From: Desulfobacter latus
GTDB taxonomy: Bacteria; Desulfobacterota; Desulfobacteria; Desulfobacterales; Desulfobacteraceae
DNA length: 64,000 nucleotides
Assembly: GCF_013389365.1 (NCBI RefSeq)
Contig: NZ_JACADJ010000004.1
Coordinates: 1-64,000, forward strand
Reading direction: 5' to 3'
Shown piece by piece: positions 39,432 through 46,922 of this stretch. The notes beneath the pieces are model-generated. The model made no database searches. It saw only the letters and a list, made by a program, of their open reading frames with translations, and was not told the DNA's origin. Made by a program: the position numbers and the translations under genes. The stretch's first letter is position 1; every line of letters starts with the position of its first letter.

Positions 39432-39788
39432 TCAAGCGTGGCAGGCACTGCAACTGATGGGACCGAATTTTTCCCCGGCTCTCTTTTTTGCTCGATGACA
39501 GGCCATACAGGTTTTATACATCACCTGTTTTGCTTTAAGCGCACCTGTTTTCTTTGCCTCATCCAAAGCCCCCGTTTTTTTCCCAAAATCCTTGTGACAA
39601 ACGGCGCACTCCTCAACAATGGCCTGGTGAAGTTGATGATTAAAGGGGACCGGGCCTTGGCGCCCGCCATTCAGGGTCAGTTGAGCGCGGCCGTTATCCT
39701 GGGCCACTATGCCGGATACCGGGATTAACAAGAGTCCTGCAACAATACTGCAGGCGACAAGACATATTGTGATCACTTTTTTGTTCAT
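39432..39788 (-). CDS. Small periplasmic multihaem cytochrome c (class III-like)
   Basis: This 118-residue protein has a signal peptide and three CxxCH haem sites: CAVCH at 61, CMACH at 94 and CSACH at 113. FNHQLHQ before the first site supplies candidate distal histidines. The spacing and size recall tri-haem cytochrome c7 and the cytochrome c3 fold, electron carriers in the periplasm of sulfate and metal reducers. A Lys/Ala-rich repeat (KKTGALDEAKKTGALKAK) between the first two sites is unusual. It is followed by the SYLF gene. Confidence 0.85.
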   Translation of the reverse strand: MNKKVITICLVACSIVAGLLLIPVSGIVAQDNGRAQLTLNGGRQGPVPFNHQLHQAIVEECAVCHKDFGKKTGALDEAKKTGALKAKQVMYKTCMACHRAKKRAGEKFGPISCSACHA

Positions 39789-39896
39789 TTTTTTGTCCTT
39801 TTAGACGTTATCGGATTGAAAAATCTGATCAAATTATTACCACAGATGTTTGGAAAAAACCAAGAAAAGCGAACTTCGTGAACTATCTTTCACCCC

Positions 39897-41297
39897 CTAA
39901 TTTCCCATACGAAGGTGGGAGACAAAAAAGTCCCTGAATTCATCTTCCCTGTGACTGACGTATAAAATGGTGCTTAATTCTTCCGTGGCCACCTGACCTA
40001 AAAAATCCAGAACAGCATTGCGATTCGCCCGATCCAGCCCATGGGTGGGTTCGTCCAGAACCAGAAGATCGGGCAGTTTTATCAGTGCCCGGGCAATAAG
40101 CGCCAGGCGCTGATCTGCATAGGAAAGGGTACGGAAAGGGATTTTTGCTCTATCTGCCAGCCAGATACGTTCCAGCCAGGCCATGGCTTTTTTTTCGTCT
40201 TCAGGCCCGGGACGCCGGTACAGGCCAATGGTGTCATAAAGACCGGAGATCACACAGTCCAGGACGCTGCCGGCCACCCGATAGTTGCGGTGAAGATCGG
40301 TGCTGACAATGCCCATCCTTTTTTTCAGTTCCCAGATGGACTCCCCGGTACCCCGGCGGATGCCGAATATCCACAACCGATTCCTGTAACAAGCAGGATG
40401 ATCGCCTGTGATCACCTGCAGCAGGGTTGATTTGCCGCAACCGTTAGGACCTGACACCAGGGTATGGTCGCCCGGGGTGATGCACAAGTCAAGATGAGAA
40501 AAAACAGACTTGCCCGAATACCCTGCATGCCCATCCTCAAGTTTGACCAATTCCTTTGAATGCGGCGTTTCTCCGGAGACAACATCTTGGGAAAAAGCGC
40601 TTTTTGCAGATTTTAGATCATTGATGTCTGCTGAAAAATTGATCTGCCCCCGCAATTCAGAAAGCCTGGTTAATATGTCCTGTCGAGCGCCTTTAAGGGG
40701 TATGTGCCCATTTTCAATAACCGCAATGTGGGTGGCGCCGGCGGGGATATCTCCGGAATCATAAACAAACGCCAAAATACCCATTCCGCAAACCCTGCAA
40801 TGATCCAGTGCCAGATCAAGCTGTCCGCACCCCGCCTTGTCCAGGCCGTCAAAAGGGGACTGTATCAACAGCCATTGACTACCCGATGAGATCCTGGACA
40901 ATAGCAGCAATTTTCTTGTCTGGCCCGTAGATAACTGCCGATACCCCTGGTCCAGGACATGATCCATGTCAAAGGCGCGGATCATATCTGTGTATTTATC
41001 CGGATCATGAATAAAGTCCCGGGCCAACGTGCCCGGGTCCAGACAGTCCATAAAATCGGTATCGTCATTTTTGAGTTCCTGTTCAAATACCTCCTGCTGA
41101 CCTGCAAAGGAAAAAATTCCCATCTCTTTGGGCAGGCAGATTTCAGCATCCGGAATTTTTGCGTGGCCTGGAGACAATAGATTAAAAAAATTGTCAATCC
41201 CGGACCGATTTTGGCCCAGAATGCACCAGAACTGGCCGGGTAACGCTTCAAAAAAAGGGATATTTAAATCAGGTGTTTTTATATTTGCAATTTTCAT
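39897..41297 (-). CDS. Double ABC ATPase, ModF-like
   Basis: This 466-residue protein has two ABC ATPase halves and no membrane part, like ModF/PhrA-type proteins. The second half is complete: Walker A GPNGCGKSTLLQ near 286, signature LSYADQRLALIARAL and Walker B LLVLDEPTHGLD. The first half has a degraded P-loop (GQNRSGIDNFFNL) and Walker B (LLIQSPFDGLD, lacking the Asp-Glu pair), though its signature LSTGQTRKLLLL remains. So only one site should hydrolyse ATP. Molybdate-related function is inferred from family only. Confidence 0.78.
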   Translation of the reverse strand: MKIANIKTPDLNIPFFEALPGQFWCILGQNRSGIDNFFNLLSPGHAKIPDAEICLPKEMGIFSFAGQQEVFEQELKNDDTDFMDCLDPGTLARDFIHDPDKYTDMIRAFDMDHVLDQGYRQLSTGQTRKLLLLSRISSGSQWLLIQSPFDGLDKAGCGQLDLALDHCRVCGMGILAFVYDSGDIPAGATHIAVIENGHIPLKGARQDILTRLSELRGQINFSADINDLKSAKSAFSQDVVSGETPHSKELVKLEDGHAGYSGKSVFSHLDLCITPGDHTLVSGPNGCGKSTLLQVITGDHPACYRNRLWIFGIRRGTGESIWELKKRMGIVSTDLHRNYRVAGSVLDCVISGLYDTIGLYRRPGPEDEKKAMAWLERIWLADRAKIPFRTLSYADQRLALIARALIKLPDLLVLDEPTHGLDRANRNAVLDFLGQVATEELSTILYVSHREDEFRDFFVSHLRMGN

Positions 41298-41340
41298 GGG
41301 CCTATTGAATCAGGTTCCCGGCATTTCATCAAGCTGGAAT

Positions 41341-41446
41341 TTTAAATTAGCGCCCTTTGGGCGGGCTGTTAGGTGCTGGGTGCTGGGTGCTGGGTGCTGG
41401 GTACTGGGTACTGGGTACTGGGAAATGGAAATTCCTATACTCTTAA
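41341..41446 (+). repeat. Dispersed heptamer repeat, copy 2
   Basis: The block has TTTAAATTAGCGCCCTTTGG at its left, GGTGCTG units then GGTACTG units (about seven in all), and GGAAATTCCTATACTCTTAAA at its right. It is the longest array in the window. It sits in the 340-base gap between the divergent ModF-like gene and the HAD-type gene, which holds no gene. Confidence 0.88.
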
Positions 41447-41503
41447 ATTAGCGCCCTTTGGGCGGGCTGTTCGGTACTGGGTACTGGAAATTCTTATACT
41501 CTA
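41443..41503 (+). repeat. Dispersed heptamer repeat, copy 3
   Basis: A second block directly after the first shares its boundary (TCTTAAATTAGCG) but has only two GGTACTG units and ends GGAAATTCTTATACTCT. Tandem placement suggests duplication with loss of heptamers. Confidence 0.85.
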
Positions 41504-41637
41504 TATTTAATTGTTTTTATAGTAAAAGTTGTAACACTCTTTTGAGCAATTAATTTTGCAAAACATCTGATATTCTGCTAAAAACCTTGAAAGAAAGATA
41601 ATGACAAGTTGAATATGTAACAGAAAAGGGTATACAG

Positions 41638-42288
41638 GTGAACGGTTTTCAATCCAAGAAGATCTATGTGGATGTGGATGATGTCGTATCCCGAACCACG
41701 GAAACGTATCCGGATGTTGTGGCCCACGAGTTCGGTAAGACCGTGACGCTTGAAGACTTGACCGGTTTTGACTTAAAACATTGTTTTCAGCTGACGGATA
41801 ATGAGTTTCAATATTTTTTCGACCTGGTTCATCAGACTGATTTTCTCATGGAATTTAAGCCGGTGGAAGGGGCGGTTCAAACCCTGAAGACCTGGGTGGA
41901 TATGGGGCACATCATTGATATTGTAACAGGACGTCCCACCTCGGCCCAAGAAGCGACCCTGGCCTGGCTTAAAAGGCATGATGTGCCTTTCAGGGGATTC
42001 ATCATGGTGGATAAATACAACCGCCCCGGAAATGACATGTCCCTGGCCATTTCAAAACAGGAGCTATCTATGATGAATTACGATCTGGCCGTGGAAGATT
42101 CCCCGGAGATGGCCATGTTCCTGGCCCGTGACATGGGGGTACACACAGCATTGGTCCATAAGCCCTGGAACCGGAAGTGTACTAGACATGACAACTTGTT
42201 TCGGTGTATGTCCTGGAACGAAATTCACCCCATGGTCAAAAAACCGATGCTTGAAGAATGTAATGCCGGAAAGAAAACAAACATCTGA
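41638..42288 (+). CDS. HAD-type 5'(3')-nucleotidase-like protein
   Basis: This 216-residue protein fits the 5'-nucleotidase, deoxy type C (NT5C-like) HAD group: the first motif KIYVDVDDVVSRT has the nucleophile and acid pair DVDD near residue 12. Motif II is DIVTGRPTS and the later PWNRK is typical. The C-terminal Asp pair VEDSPEMA supplies motif IV. GTG 41638 starts the frame, preceded by AAAAGGG. The substrate is probably a nucleotide or a related small phosphate. Confidence 0.72.
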   Translation: MNGFQSKKIYVDVDDVVSRTTETYPDVVAHEFGKTVTLEDLTGFDLKHCFQLTDNEFQYFFDLVHQTDFLMEFKPVEGAVQTLKTWVDMGHIIDIVTGRPTSAQEATLAWLKRHDVPFRGFIMVDKYNRPGNDMSLAISKQELSMMNYDLAVEDSPEMAMFLARDMGVHTALVHKPWNRKCTRHDNLFRCMSWNEIHPMVKKPMLEECNAGKKTNI

Positions 42289-42354
42289 AATGCGCATATT
42301 TGTTGGGATGAATCGGCTGCAATCCTTAATTTTTAGACAGCATTTTAAAACAAA

Positions 42355-42384
42355 TTGACAAACACCGAACTAATACTTTATATA
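42355..42384 (+). promoter_or_regulatory. Sigma-70 promoter of selC
   Basis: TTGACA (42355-42360) and TATATA (42379-42384) are 18 bases apart, or TTATAT with a 17-base gap. selC begins six bases after the -10 box, as expected for a tRNA promoter. Confidence 0.85.
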
Positions 42385-42390
42385 GTCTCC

Positions 42391-42488
42391 GGAAGCACGC
42401 GGCTCACTGGTGGGGCCCTCGGACTTCAAATCCGATGTGGGGCGCTAATACCGTCCCGGGTGGGTTCGATTCCCATGTGCTTCCGCCA
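42391..42488 (+). tRNA. selC: tRNA-Sec (selenocysteine, anticodon TCA)
   Basis: This 98-base RNA has the features of bacterial tRNA-Sec: acceptor GGAAGCAC/GTGCTTCC, encoded CCA (42486-42488), anticodon loop CTTCAAA giving TCA, a long variable arm and the T arm GGTTCGATTCC. It means the genome uses UGA for selenocysteine, as many sulfate reducers do. No selenoprotein gene with an in-frame TGA is recognised in this window. The accessory region starts just after it. Confidence 0.96.
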
Positions 42489-42583
42489 TTTTTATTTATA
42501 AGTTCAACTAGTTAGCTCTTGAAAACCCTATCCCAAATAGTGCCAAAAAAGTTTTCCGCTCTTATTTCTACAGCCCAGATTTC

Positions 42584-42607
42584 CAGCCAGTTTTTTGGCT
42601 GTTTTTT
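42584..42607 (+). terminator. Probable terminator downstream of selC
   Basis: CAGCCA and TGGCTG (42584-42589, 42596-42601) form a six-base stem followed by six T. It lies about 95 bases after selC. The rest of the 560-base gap to the ATPase gene (42489-43048) is AT-rich, without a gene apart from the inverted-repeat element. Confidence 0.65.
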
Positions 42608-42733
42608 CTAAAGTCCGGCCAAATTAAAAATTGTGGAAAACCTCAATTTTGGCAAAATCCCACATAACCACTTGAAATCATATGACTTGGACGACAAAAG
42701 GCGATTGGACGATGTTTTTTGTAAAACTTTTTC

Positions 42734-42946
42734 CGACAGTCGTAAGTTCTCATAGGTTGTATATAGCTGTTTTTATGGTATTTGTTATTTATGCGCATAA
42801 AACTTCAACCTGTTTTCTTCCGGATTTGGCATAAAAGTTGGCATGACGTTGGCACAGAATGCCAAAAAATTTTGTTAAAAAAGCCATAAATTTTATAACC
42901 TATTGATATATTTTGGTATTTAAATCCAGAGAACTTACGACTGTCG
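42734..42946. mobile_element. MITE-like element with 18-bp terminal inverted repeats
   Basis: The 18 bases CGACAGTCGTAAGTTCTC (42734-42751) recur as an exact reverse complement at 42929-42946. Inside, ATAGGTT near the left end and AACCTAT near the right end extend the symmetry. The 213-base unit has no frame of note and is AT-rich. These are features of a MITE or a deleted insertion sequence. No target duplication is clear. Confidence 0.55.
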
Positions 42947-43048
42947 AGAATGTAGCTTAAAAAAAGAGAAAATCGGTCTTGACATGGGGTCCACTTTAGA
43001 CTTTAGACTGGTAAGTTTCAATTGATAATTGATAATGGAGAGTTGAGA

Positions 43049-44182
43049 ATGAGGGGCGCATTAGATAAATTAACAGTAAAAGGCTTCAAATCCATTAAGG
43101 AACTCAATGAATTCAAACTGGGTGACCTGAATGTGATCATTGGTGCCAATGGTGCAGGGAAGAGTAACTTTGTCCAGATTTTCCGCATGTTGATGGCCAT
43201 GACACAAAAAAATTTCAGCAAATTTATTCTTGAACGCGGGGGCGCTGATAATTTTCTTTTTAACGGTCCTAAAGTCACTCAATCAATCAATATGGAGTTT
43301 GAGTTTGCGTCTCTCAGCAGTTTTTCCGACGGTTCTAATTCATACAAGTTTGAGCTTACCCCAACGGCAGATGAGGAATTCCTGATCAGTGAAGAACGCA
43401 AATATATAAATACAAACTGGCGCCCTTATGGCGGCCCGTCCAAAGAAAGCCGCTTGTATGATATGCGTAATGAAAAATCTATGAATGGTGAATGGAACGG
43501 CGTAGGGCATTTCGTTTATGAATCCATCTCCAATTGGATGGTTTATCATTTTCATGACACCGGAGATCGTTCCCCCATGCGCCGTTCGGAGATTGTGGAA
43601 GATTATCATAAACTAAGGGGAGATGAGGCAAATATTGCACCGTTCCTGTTGCACCTTAAAAATGATGATTACTTTGCCGGCTATTATAAAAAAATTGTTG
43701 ATGCGGTCCGTTTGGTCATTCCTTTTTTTGATGACTTCCGGCTGGATGTGCAGAGACTTGGTGAAGCGGAAAAGGTTCGCCTGAGCTGGTCCCAGAAAGG
43801 GTCGGACTTTCCCATGCAGCCCTATCATCTTTCGGACGGTTCTATCCGCTTTATCTGCCTTGCCACGGCACTGTTGCAACCAAGCCCGCCTTCAACCATT
43901 ATCATTGATGAACCCGAATTGGGCCTGCATCCGGCCGCAATCGTGGTGCTTGCTGAACTGATACAGGCGGCCTCAAAACAAACCCAAGTTATTGTGGCAA
44001 CCCAGTCTCCTGCGCTTATCGATCAATTTGGTATTGAAGATATCATCGTGATAAACCGTCAGGATGGTGCATCAACTTTTGAACGGCTTAAGGAAAAAGA
44101 CTTTTCAGCATGGCTGGACGATTACTCCGTGGGCGAACTCTGGTCAAAGAACGTTATTGCCGGGGGGCCGGTGTATGAGTAA
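43049..44182 (+). CDS. AAA/ABC-type ATPase (AAA_21, COG4637-like)
   Basis: This 377-residue ATPase has an ABC-like head typical of the OLD/RecF-related AAA_21 group: Walker A GANGAGKS (residues 32-39), a helical insert, an LSDGS signature (near 257), Walker B IIIDEPELGLH (287-288 are the Asp-Glu pair) and the VIVATQSPALID switch. ATG 43049 is preceded by GGAG; an earlier TTG frame start adds nine residues. The next gene overlaps by eight bases. Such ATPases pair with TOPRIM-type effectors in several antiphage systems (OLD, PARIS, Gabija). A defence role is inference from this pairing. Confidence 0.85.
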   Translation: MRGALDKLTVKGFKSIKELNEFKLGDLNVIIGANGAGKSNFVQIFRMLMAMTQKNFSKFILERGGADNFLFNGPKVTQSINMEFEFASLSSFSDGSNSYKFELTPTADEEFLISEERKYINTNWRPYGGPSKESRLYDMRNEKSMNGEWNGVGHFVYESISNWMVYHFHDTGDRSPMRRSEIVEDYHKLRGDEANIAPFLLHLKNDDYFAGYYKKIVDAVRLVIPFFDDFRLDVQRLGEAEKVRLSWSQKGSDFPMQPYHLSDGSIRFICLATALLQPSPPSTIIIDEPELGLHPAAIVVLAELIQAASKQTQVIVATQSPALIDQFGIEDIIVINRQDGASTFERLKEKDFSAWLDDYSVGELWSKNVIAGGPVYE

Positions 44183-44861
44183 TTACATTGAGGTGATTGC
44201 CATTGTGGAGGGCAGGACAGAGCAAATTTTTATTGAGCGGATTTTAGCACCCTATATCGGGCATAAAAATATAGGGATGCGTGCCACACAGGTATCAAAG
44301 CCCGGACAAAAGGGCGGGGATGTCCGTTTCTCCCGTGTCCGGCGGGATCTGGAAAACCATCTAAAACAACGTGATGACACCTATGTTACGACTTTTATTG
44401 ATTACTATGGCACCAAAGAATGGCCTGGACTTGATCTGGTGCCCCCGAATGCGCTCCCTGCGCAAATTGCCGGGACGATCAATGAGGCGACCAGGGCACA
44501 GGTTATCTCGCTTTTTTCTGACCAGCAGGCAGAACGCAGATTTATACCTTTTGTCGCAGTGCATGAATTTGAGGCACTGCTTTTCAGCGATGCCGGGATT
44601 CTTGCCGGACAACTGGGGGTCGATGAATCTAACGTGGCCACGGTTATTTCAGCGTGCGGCTCTCCTGAAGAAATCAACAATAATCCCCGGACGGCTCCTT
44701 CCAAGCGCCTGGATGCCTGGTCAGACAATGGGAAGTTTCTAAAAACCACCATGGGCATAACCATTGCCAAAGAGATCGGCATAGAAAAAATTCGAAGCGC
44801 ATGTCCTCTTTTTGATGCGTGGCTGACAACGTTTGAAGAGATCCAGAGAGGTTGCCAATGA
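44175..44861 (+). CDS. DUF4276 TOPRIM-like protein
   Basis: This 228-residue protein fits DUF4276. It begins with the TOPRIM acidic motif VIAIVEGRTEQ (Glu12), has a candidate metal motif TFIDYYG (Asp76) and a C-terminal helical part (EFEALLFSD, RTAPSKRLDAW). TOPRIM-like domains act as nucleases or nucleotide transferases. ATG 44175 overlaps the ATPase end by eight bases and its own stop overlaps the next start as ATGA, so the three genes form one translationally coupled unit. The pair ATPase plus DUF4276 is common in accessory islands; its molecular action is not established. Confidence 0.85.
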   Translation: MSNYIEVIAIVEGRTEQIFIERILAPYIGHKNIGMRATQVSKPGQKGGDVRFSRVRRDLENHLKQRDDTYVTTFIDYYGTKEWPGLDLVPPNALPAQIAGTINEATRAQVISLFSDQQAERRFIPFVAVHEFEALLFSDAGILAGQLGVDESNVATVISACGSPEEINNNPRTAPSKRLDAWSDNGKFLKTTMGITIAKEIGIEKIRSACPLFDAWLTTFEEIQRGCQ

Positions 44862-45079
44862 TCGACCAATGGTTAAAAAAAGACCTGCAGGACATATATG
44901 AGCAGCACACCGTTGCTGTGTTGATTGATGAGTCCGGCGATGCTGAATTCTTCTTGAGGATCTTTGAGGGTGAATATAGCATCCATCGGGTAAAATCAGA
45001 AATTGAAGAACTGCATGTAAAGTATCTCATTGAGAAAGCCCGGCCCAGCTCCGAACGTTTTCTCATTTATAGTCACTAG
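44858..45079 (+). pseudogene. PglZ-like N-terminal remnant
   Basis: This 73-residue frame starts at ATG 44858, overlapping the DUF4276 stop as ATGA. Its pattern (WLKKDLQDIYEQHTVAVLID..., then HVKYLIEKARPSSERFLIYS) resembles the N-terminal about 75 residues of PglZ-type proteins of BREX systems, which have a DPE-like turn and end in KFLLYSP. Everything after that point is replaced by transposase-like sequence in the same frame after a TAG stop. It is therefore most likely a truncated PglZ-like gene. The identity is an inference from pattern alone and should be confirmed by profile search. It could instead be a short independent protein. Confidence 0.5.
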
Positions 45080-45085
45080 TATTTC

Positions 45086-45238
45086 ATGGTATTATTGCCT
45101 AAGTTTGGAAACAGGCACCATATCGTCCTGTGAGAAGATGACAAAGAGAATATATCCACAGGAGAAGCCATTGCCGGTATGATTATCAATGGATTAGGGT
45201 TTACCCAGCGGCCTATGACATTGACACCACACTTTTAA
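45086..45238 (+). mobile_element. IS1634-type transposase remnant (DUF4277 part)
   Basis: Frame +2 reads LLPKFGNRHHIVL, a TGA stop, then EDDKENIS and GEAIAGMIINGLGFTQRPMT ending TPHF before a TAA. This matches the N-terminal DUF4277 domain of IS1634-family transposases. Only about 50 codons are left, with an internal stop, so it is inactive. It begins right where the PglZ-like frame stops, so its insertion or its flanking deletion likely truncated that gene. Confidence 0.7.
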
Positions 45239-45261
45239 ATATTTTAAAAAGGCTGCATTGA

Positions 45262-45483
45262 AAATGTCAAGGCGGAATTATCAGAAACTCTGAAGTTGAA
45301 ACACGATGTCGGGAGGCCGAAAAAAGATTCCAAGAAGCTGAAGATATGATTAAAGAAAATCAAGCAAATCTTAAATTTTGGAAAATAAGGTGCTACGTCG
45401 TTTTGTTTTTTCTTTCTCTGAGTGCCCTTGCAAACCTTTTCACAATTATAAAGACAGTAAACATTCCCGAAATACCGATTTGA
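45262..45483 (+). pseudogene. Coiled-coil and membrane-helix fragment
   Basis: One frame stays open from 45262 to the TGA at 45481-45483. It encodes a charged heptad-like stretch (EAEKRFQEAEDMIKEN) followed by one hydrophobic helix (YVVLFFLSLSALANLF). The only in-frame ATG (45346) would give 45 residues and has no clear Shine-Dalgarno. It looks like the tail of a membrane-anchored coiled-coil protein whose 5' part is gone. No family is recognised. The following 177 bases (45484-45660) show no feature beyond a small palindrome ACTCAC-AA-GTGAGT at 45548-45561. Confidence 0.35.
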
Positions 45484-45660
45484 GAACTTCAAGGCTGATA
45501 TTAAAGAAATTACTGAGCAAATTCTTTGCAATTATACCGTTTCCATTCACTCACAAGTGAGTCTATCCTTGTTTAAAACTCAACACCCCAATAAATCTCA
45601 GACAATGGCACTTTACTTCCTGCAGCTTTTATAATTAAATTCTGATCAACGTCATTCATT

Positions 45661-46833
45661 TTGAAAGAGAACGTCTTGGACGTGGCATCAAACCCATTGC
45701 GGATCAAGATTGATCCGGGCAGTAGAGAGACCGGAATTGCCGTGATTAACGACGATTCCGGAGAGATTGTTTTTGCCATGGAACTGAAACATCGAGGCCA
45801 GCAGATCAAAAATAATCTGGAATCAAGACGAGCCATCAGAAGATCCCGGAGAAACCGGAAAACACGATACCGAAAACCGCGCTTTGATAACCGGACCAGG
45901 GCGGAAGGATGGCTGCCGCCTTCATTAAAAAGCCGGGTTCACAATATCGAAACTTGGGTCAACCGGTTGTGCCGGTTTTGCAATATTCAGGCAATTTCAA
46001 TGGAGTTGGTTCGGTTTGACATGCAGAAAATACAGAATCCCGAAATATCAGGTGTCGCGTATCAGCAGGGGGAACTCATGGGGTATGAGGTACGGGAATA
46101 CCTTCTGGAAAAATGGGACAGAACGTGTGCCTACTACTGCGGAAAAACAGATATCCCGTTGGAGATTGAACATATCGTGCCGAAATCGAAAGGCGGTTCC
46201 AACAGAGTCAGCAATCTGACACTGGCCTGTACGGCGTGCAACAGGAAGAAGGGGAACAAGTCACTCGAACAGTTCCTTTCAAGGAAACCGCGACTGTTGA
46301 AGCGAATTCAAAAGCAGTCCAAAGTGCCGCTCAAGGATGCGGGCGCCGTCAATGCGACCCGATGGGACTTGTTCCGTACCTTGAAAAAAACCGGACTGCC
46401 GGTTGAAACCGGCTCCGGCGGTCTGACAAAATTCAACCGGACGACCAGGGGACTTCACAAAACGCATTGGCTCGATGCGGCCTGTGTCGGGGAAAGCACA
46501 CCTGAAAAGATTTTTCAGATCGATAAGGCCGTGTTGATTGTAAAAGCAAACGGTCATGGCTCAAGACAGATGTGCAGGGTAAACAAGTTTGGATTCCCCC
46601 GGACAACAGCAAAGTCAACTGAGAAAAAAGTCAAAGGGTTTCAGACGGGCGACATCGTCAAGGCGGTTGTCACTTCCGGTAAAAAGGTCGGAACGTACAT
46701 CGGGCGTGTCGCTGTCAGAAAAAGCGGATCATTTAACATTAAAACAGTGGACAAAACAGTACAGGGCATTAGCTGGAAATATTGCAGCCTGCTTCATGCA
46801 TCTGACGGTTATTCCTACAATACGACGTGCTAA
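45661..46833 (+). CDS. iscB: IscB-type RNA-guided nuclease (RuvC-HNH), PLMP domain missing
   Basis: This 390-residue protein matches IscB: RuvC-I KIDPGSRETGIAV (Asp18), the arginine-rich bridge helix (RRAIRRSRRNRKTRYRKPRF), RuvC-II AISMELVRFD (Glu115), an HNH domain with IEHIVPKSKGG (His171) and CTAC (190-193), and RuvC-III THWLDAACVG (Asp272). The C-terminal CRVNKFGFPRT and GFQTGDIVKAVV parts are present. The N-terminal PLMP domain of IscB, about 50-60 residues, is missing: in-frame stops lie directly before TTG 45661. The first zinc knuckle is CAYYC rather than CxxC, from a repeated TAC codon. The start codon is weak and no omega-RNA-like structure was recognised upstream. It is probably decayed or non-standard. 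Confidence 0.85.
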   Translation: MKENVLDVASNPLRIKIDPGSRETGIAVINDDSGEIVFAMELKHRGQQIKNNLESRRAIRRSRRNRKTRYRKPRFDNRTRAEGWLPPSLKSRVHNIETWVNRLCRFCNIQAISMELVRFDMQKIQNPEISGVAYQQGELMGYEVREYLLEKWDRTCAYYCGKTDIPLEIEHIVPKSKGGSNRVSNLTLACTACNRKKGNKSLEQFLSRKPRLLKRIQKQSKVPLKDAGAVNATRWDLFRTLKKTGLPVETGSGGLTKFNRTTRGLHKTHWLDAACVGESTPEKIFQIDKAVLIVKANGHGSRQMCRVNKFGFPRTTAKSTEKKVKGFQTGDIVKAVVTSGKKVGTYIGRVAVRKSGSFNIKTVDKTVQGISWKYCSLLHASDGYSYNTTC

Positions 46834-46865
46834 GGTCCGGTACCTGGACTACTAAATTATTATAA

Positions 46866-46917
46866 GGAGGGCGGCAATTCCTCCCCTGAGCTGAAGACTC
46901 AGGGGTTTCCTTGCCGC
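46866..46917 (+). mobile_element. IS200/IS605- or ISC-like right-end hairpin
   Basis: An outer stem GCGGCAA/TTGCCGC (46871-46877 with 46911-46917) and an inner stem CCCCTGAG/CTCAGGGG (46883-46890 with 46898-46905) form a large hairpin. GGAGG at 46866-46870 can also pair with CCTCC at 46880-46884, as an alternative fold. The design, just downstream of iscB, resembles the subterminal hairpin at IS200/IS605 and ISC right ends. It stops five bases before the MFS start codon. Confidence 0.6.
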
Positions 46918-46922
46918 ATTTT

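Noticed and set aside
39386-39448. Longer N-terminus for the SYLF protein
   Set aside because: It would overlap the cytochrome gene and hide a clear signal peptide that starts at ATG 39385.
43022-43048. Longer N-terminus for the ATPase from a TTG at 43022
   Set aside because: ATG 43049 has a suitable GGAG upstream and the added residues are not like the family.
45131-45133. In-frame TGA in the transposase remnant as a selenocysteine codon
   Set aside because: Transposases are not selenoproteins and the frame ends shortly afterwards; simple decay is the better explanation.
45573-45836. Minus-strand frame ending SEIYWGVEF opposite the iscB 5' end
   Set aside because: Most of it is antisense to conserved iscB codons; only the last about 28 codons look protein-like and no family was recognised.
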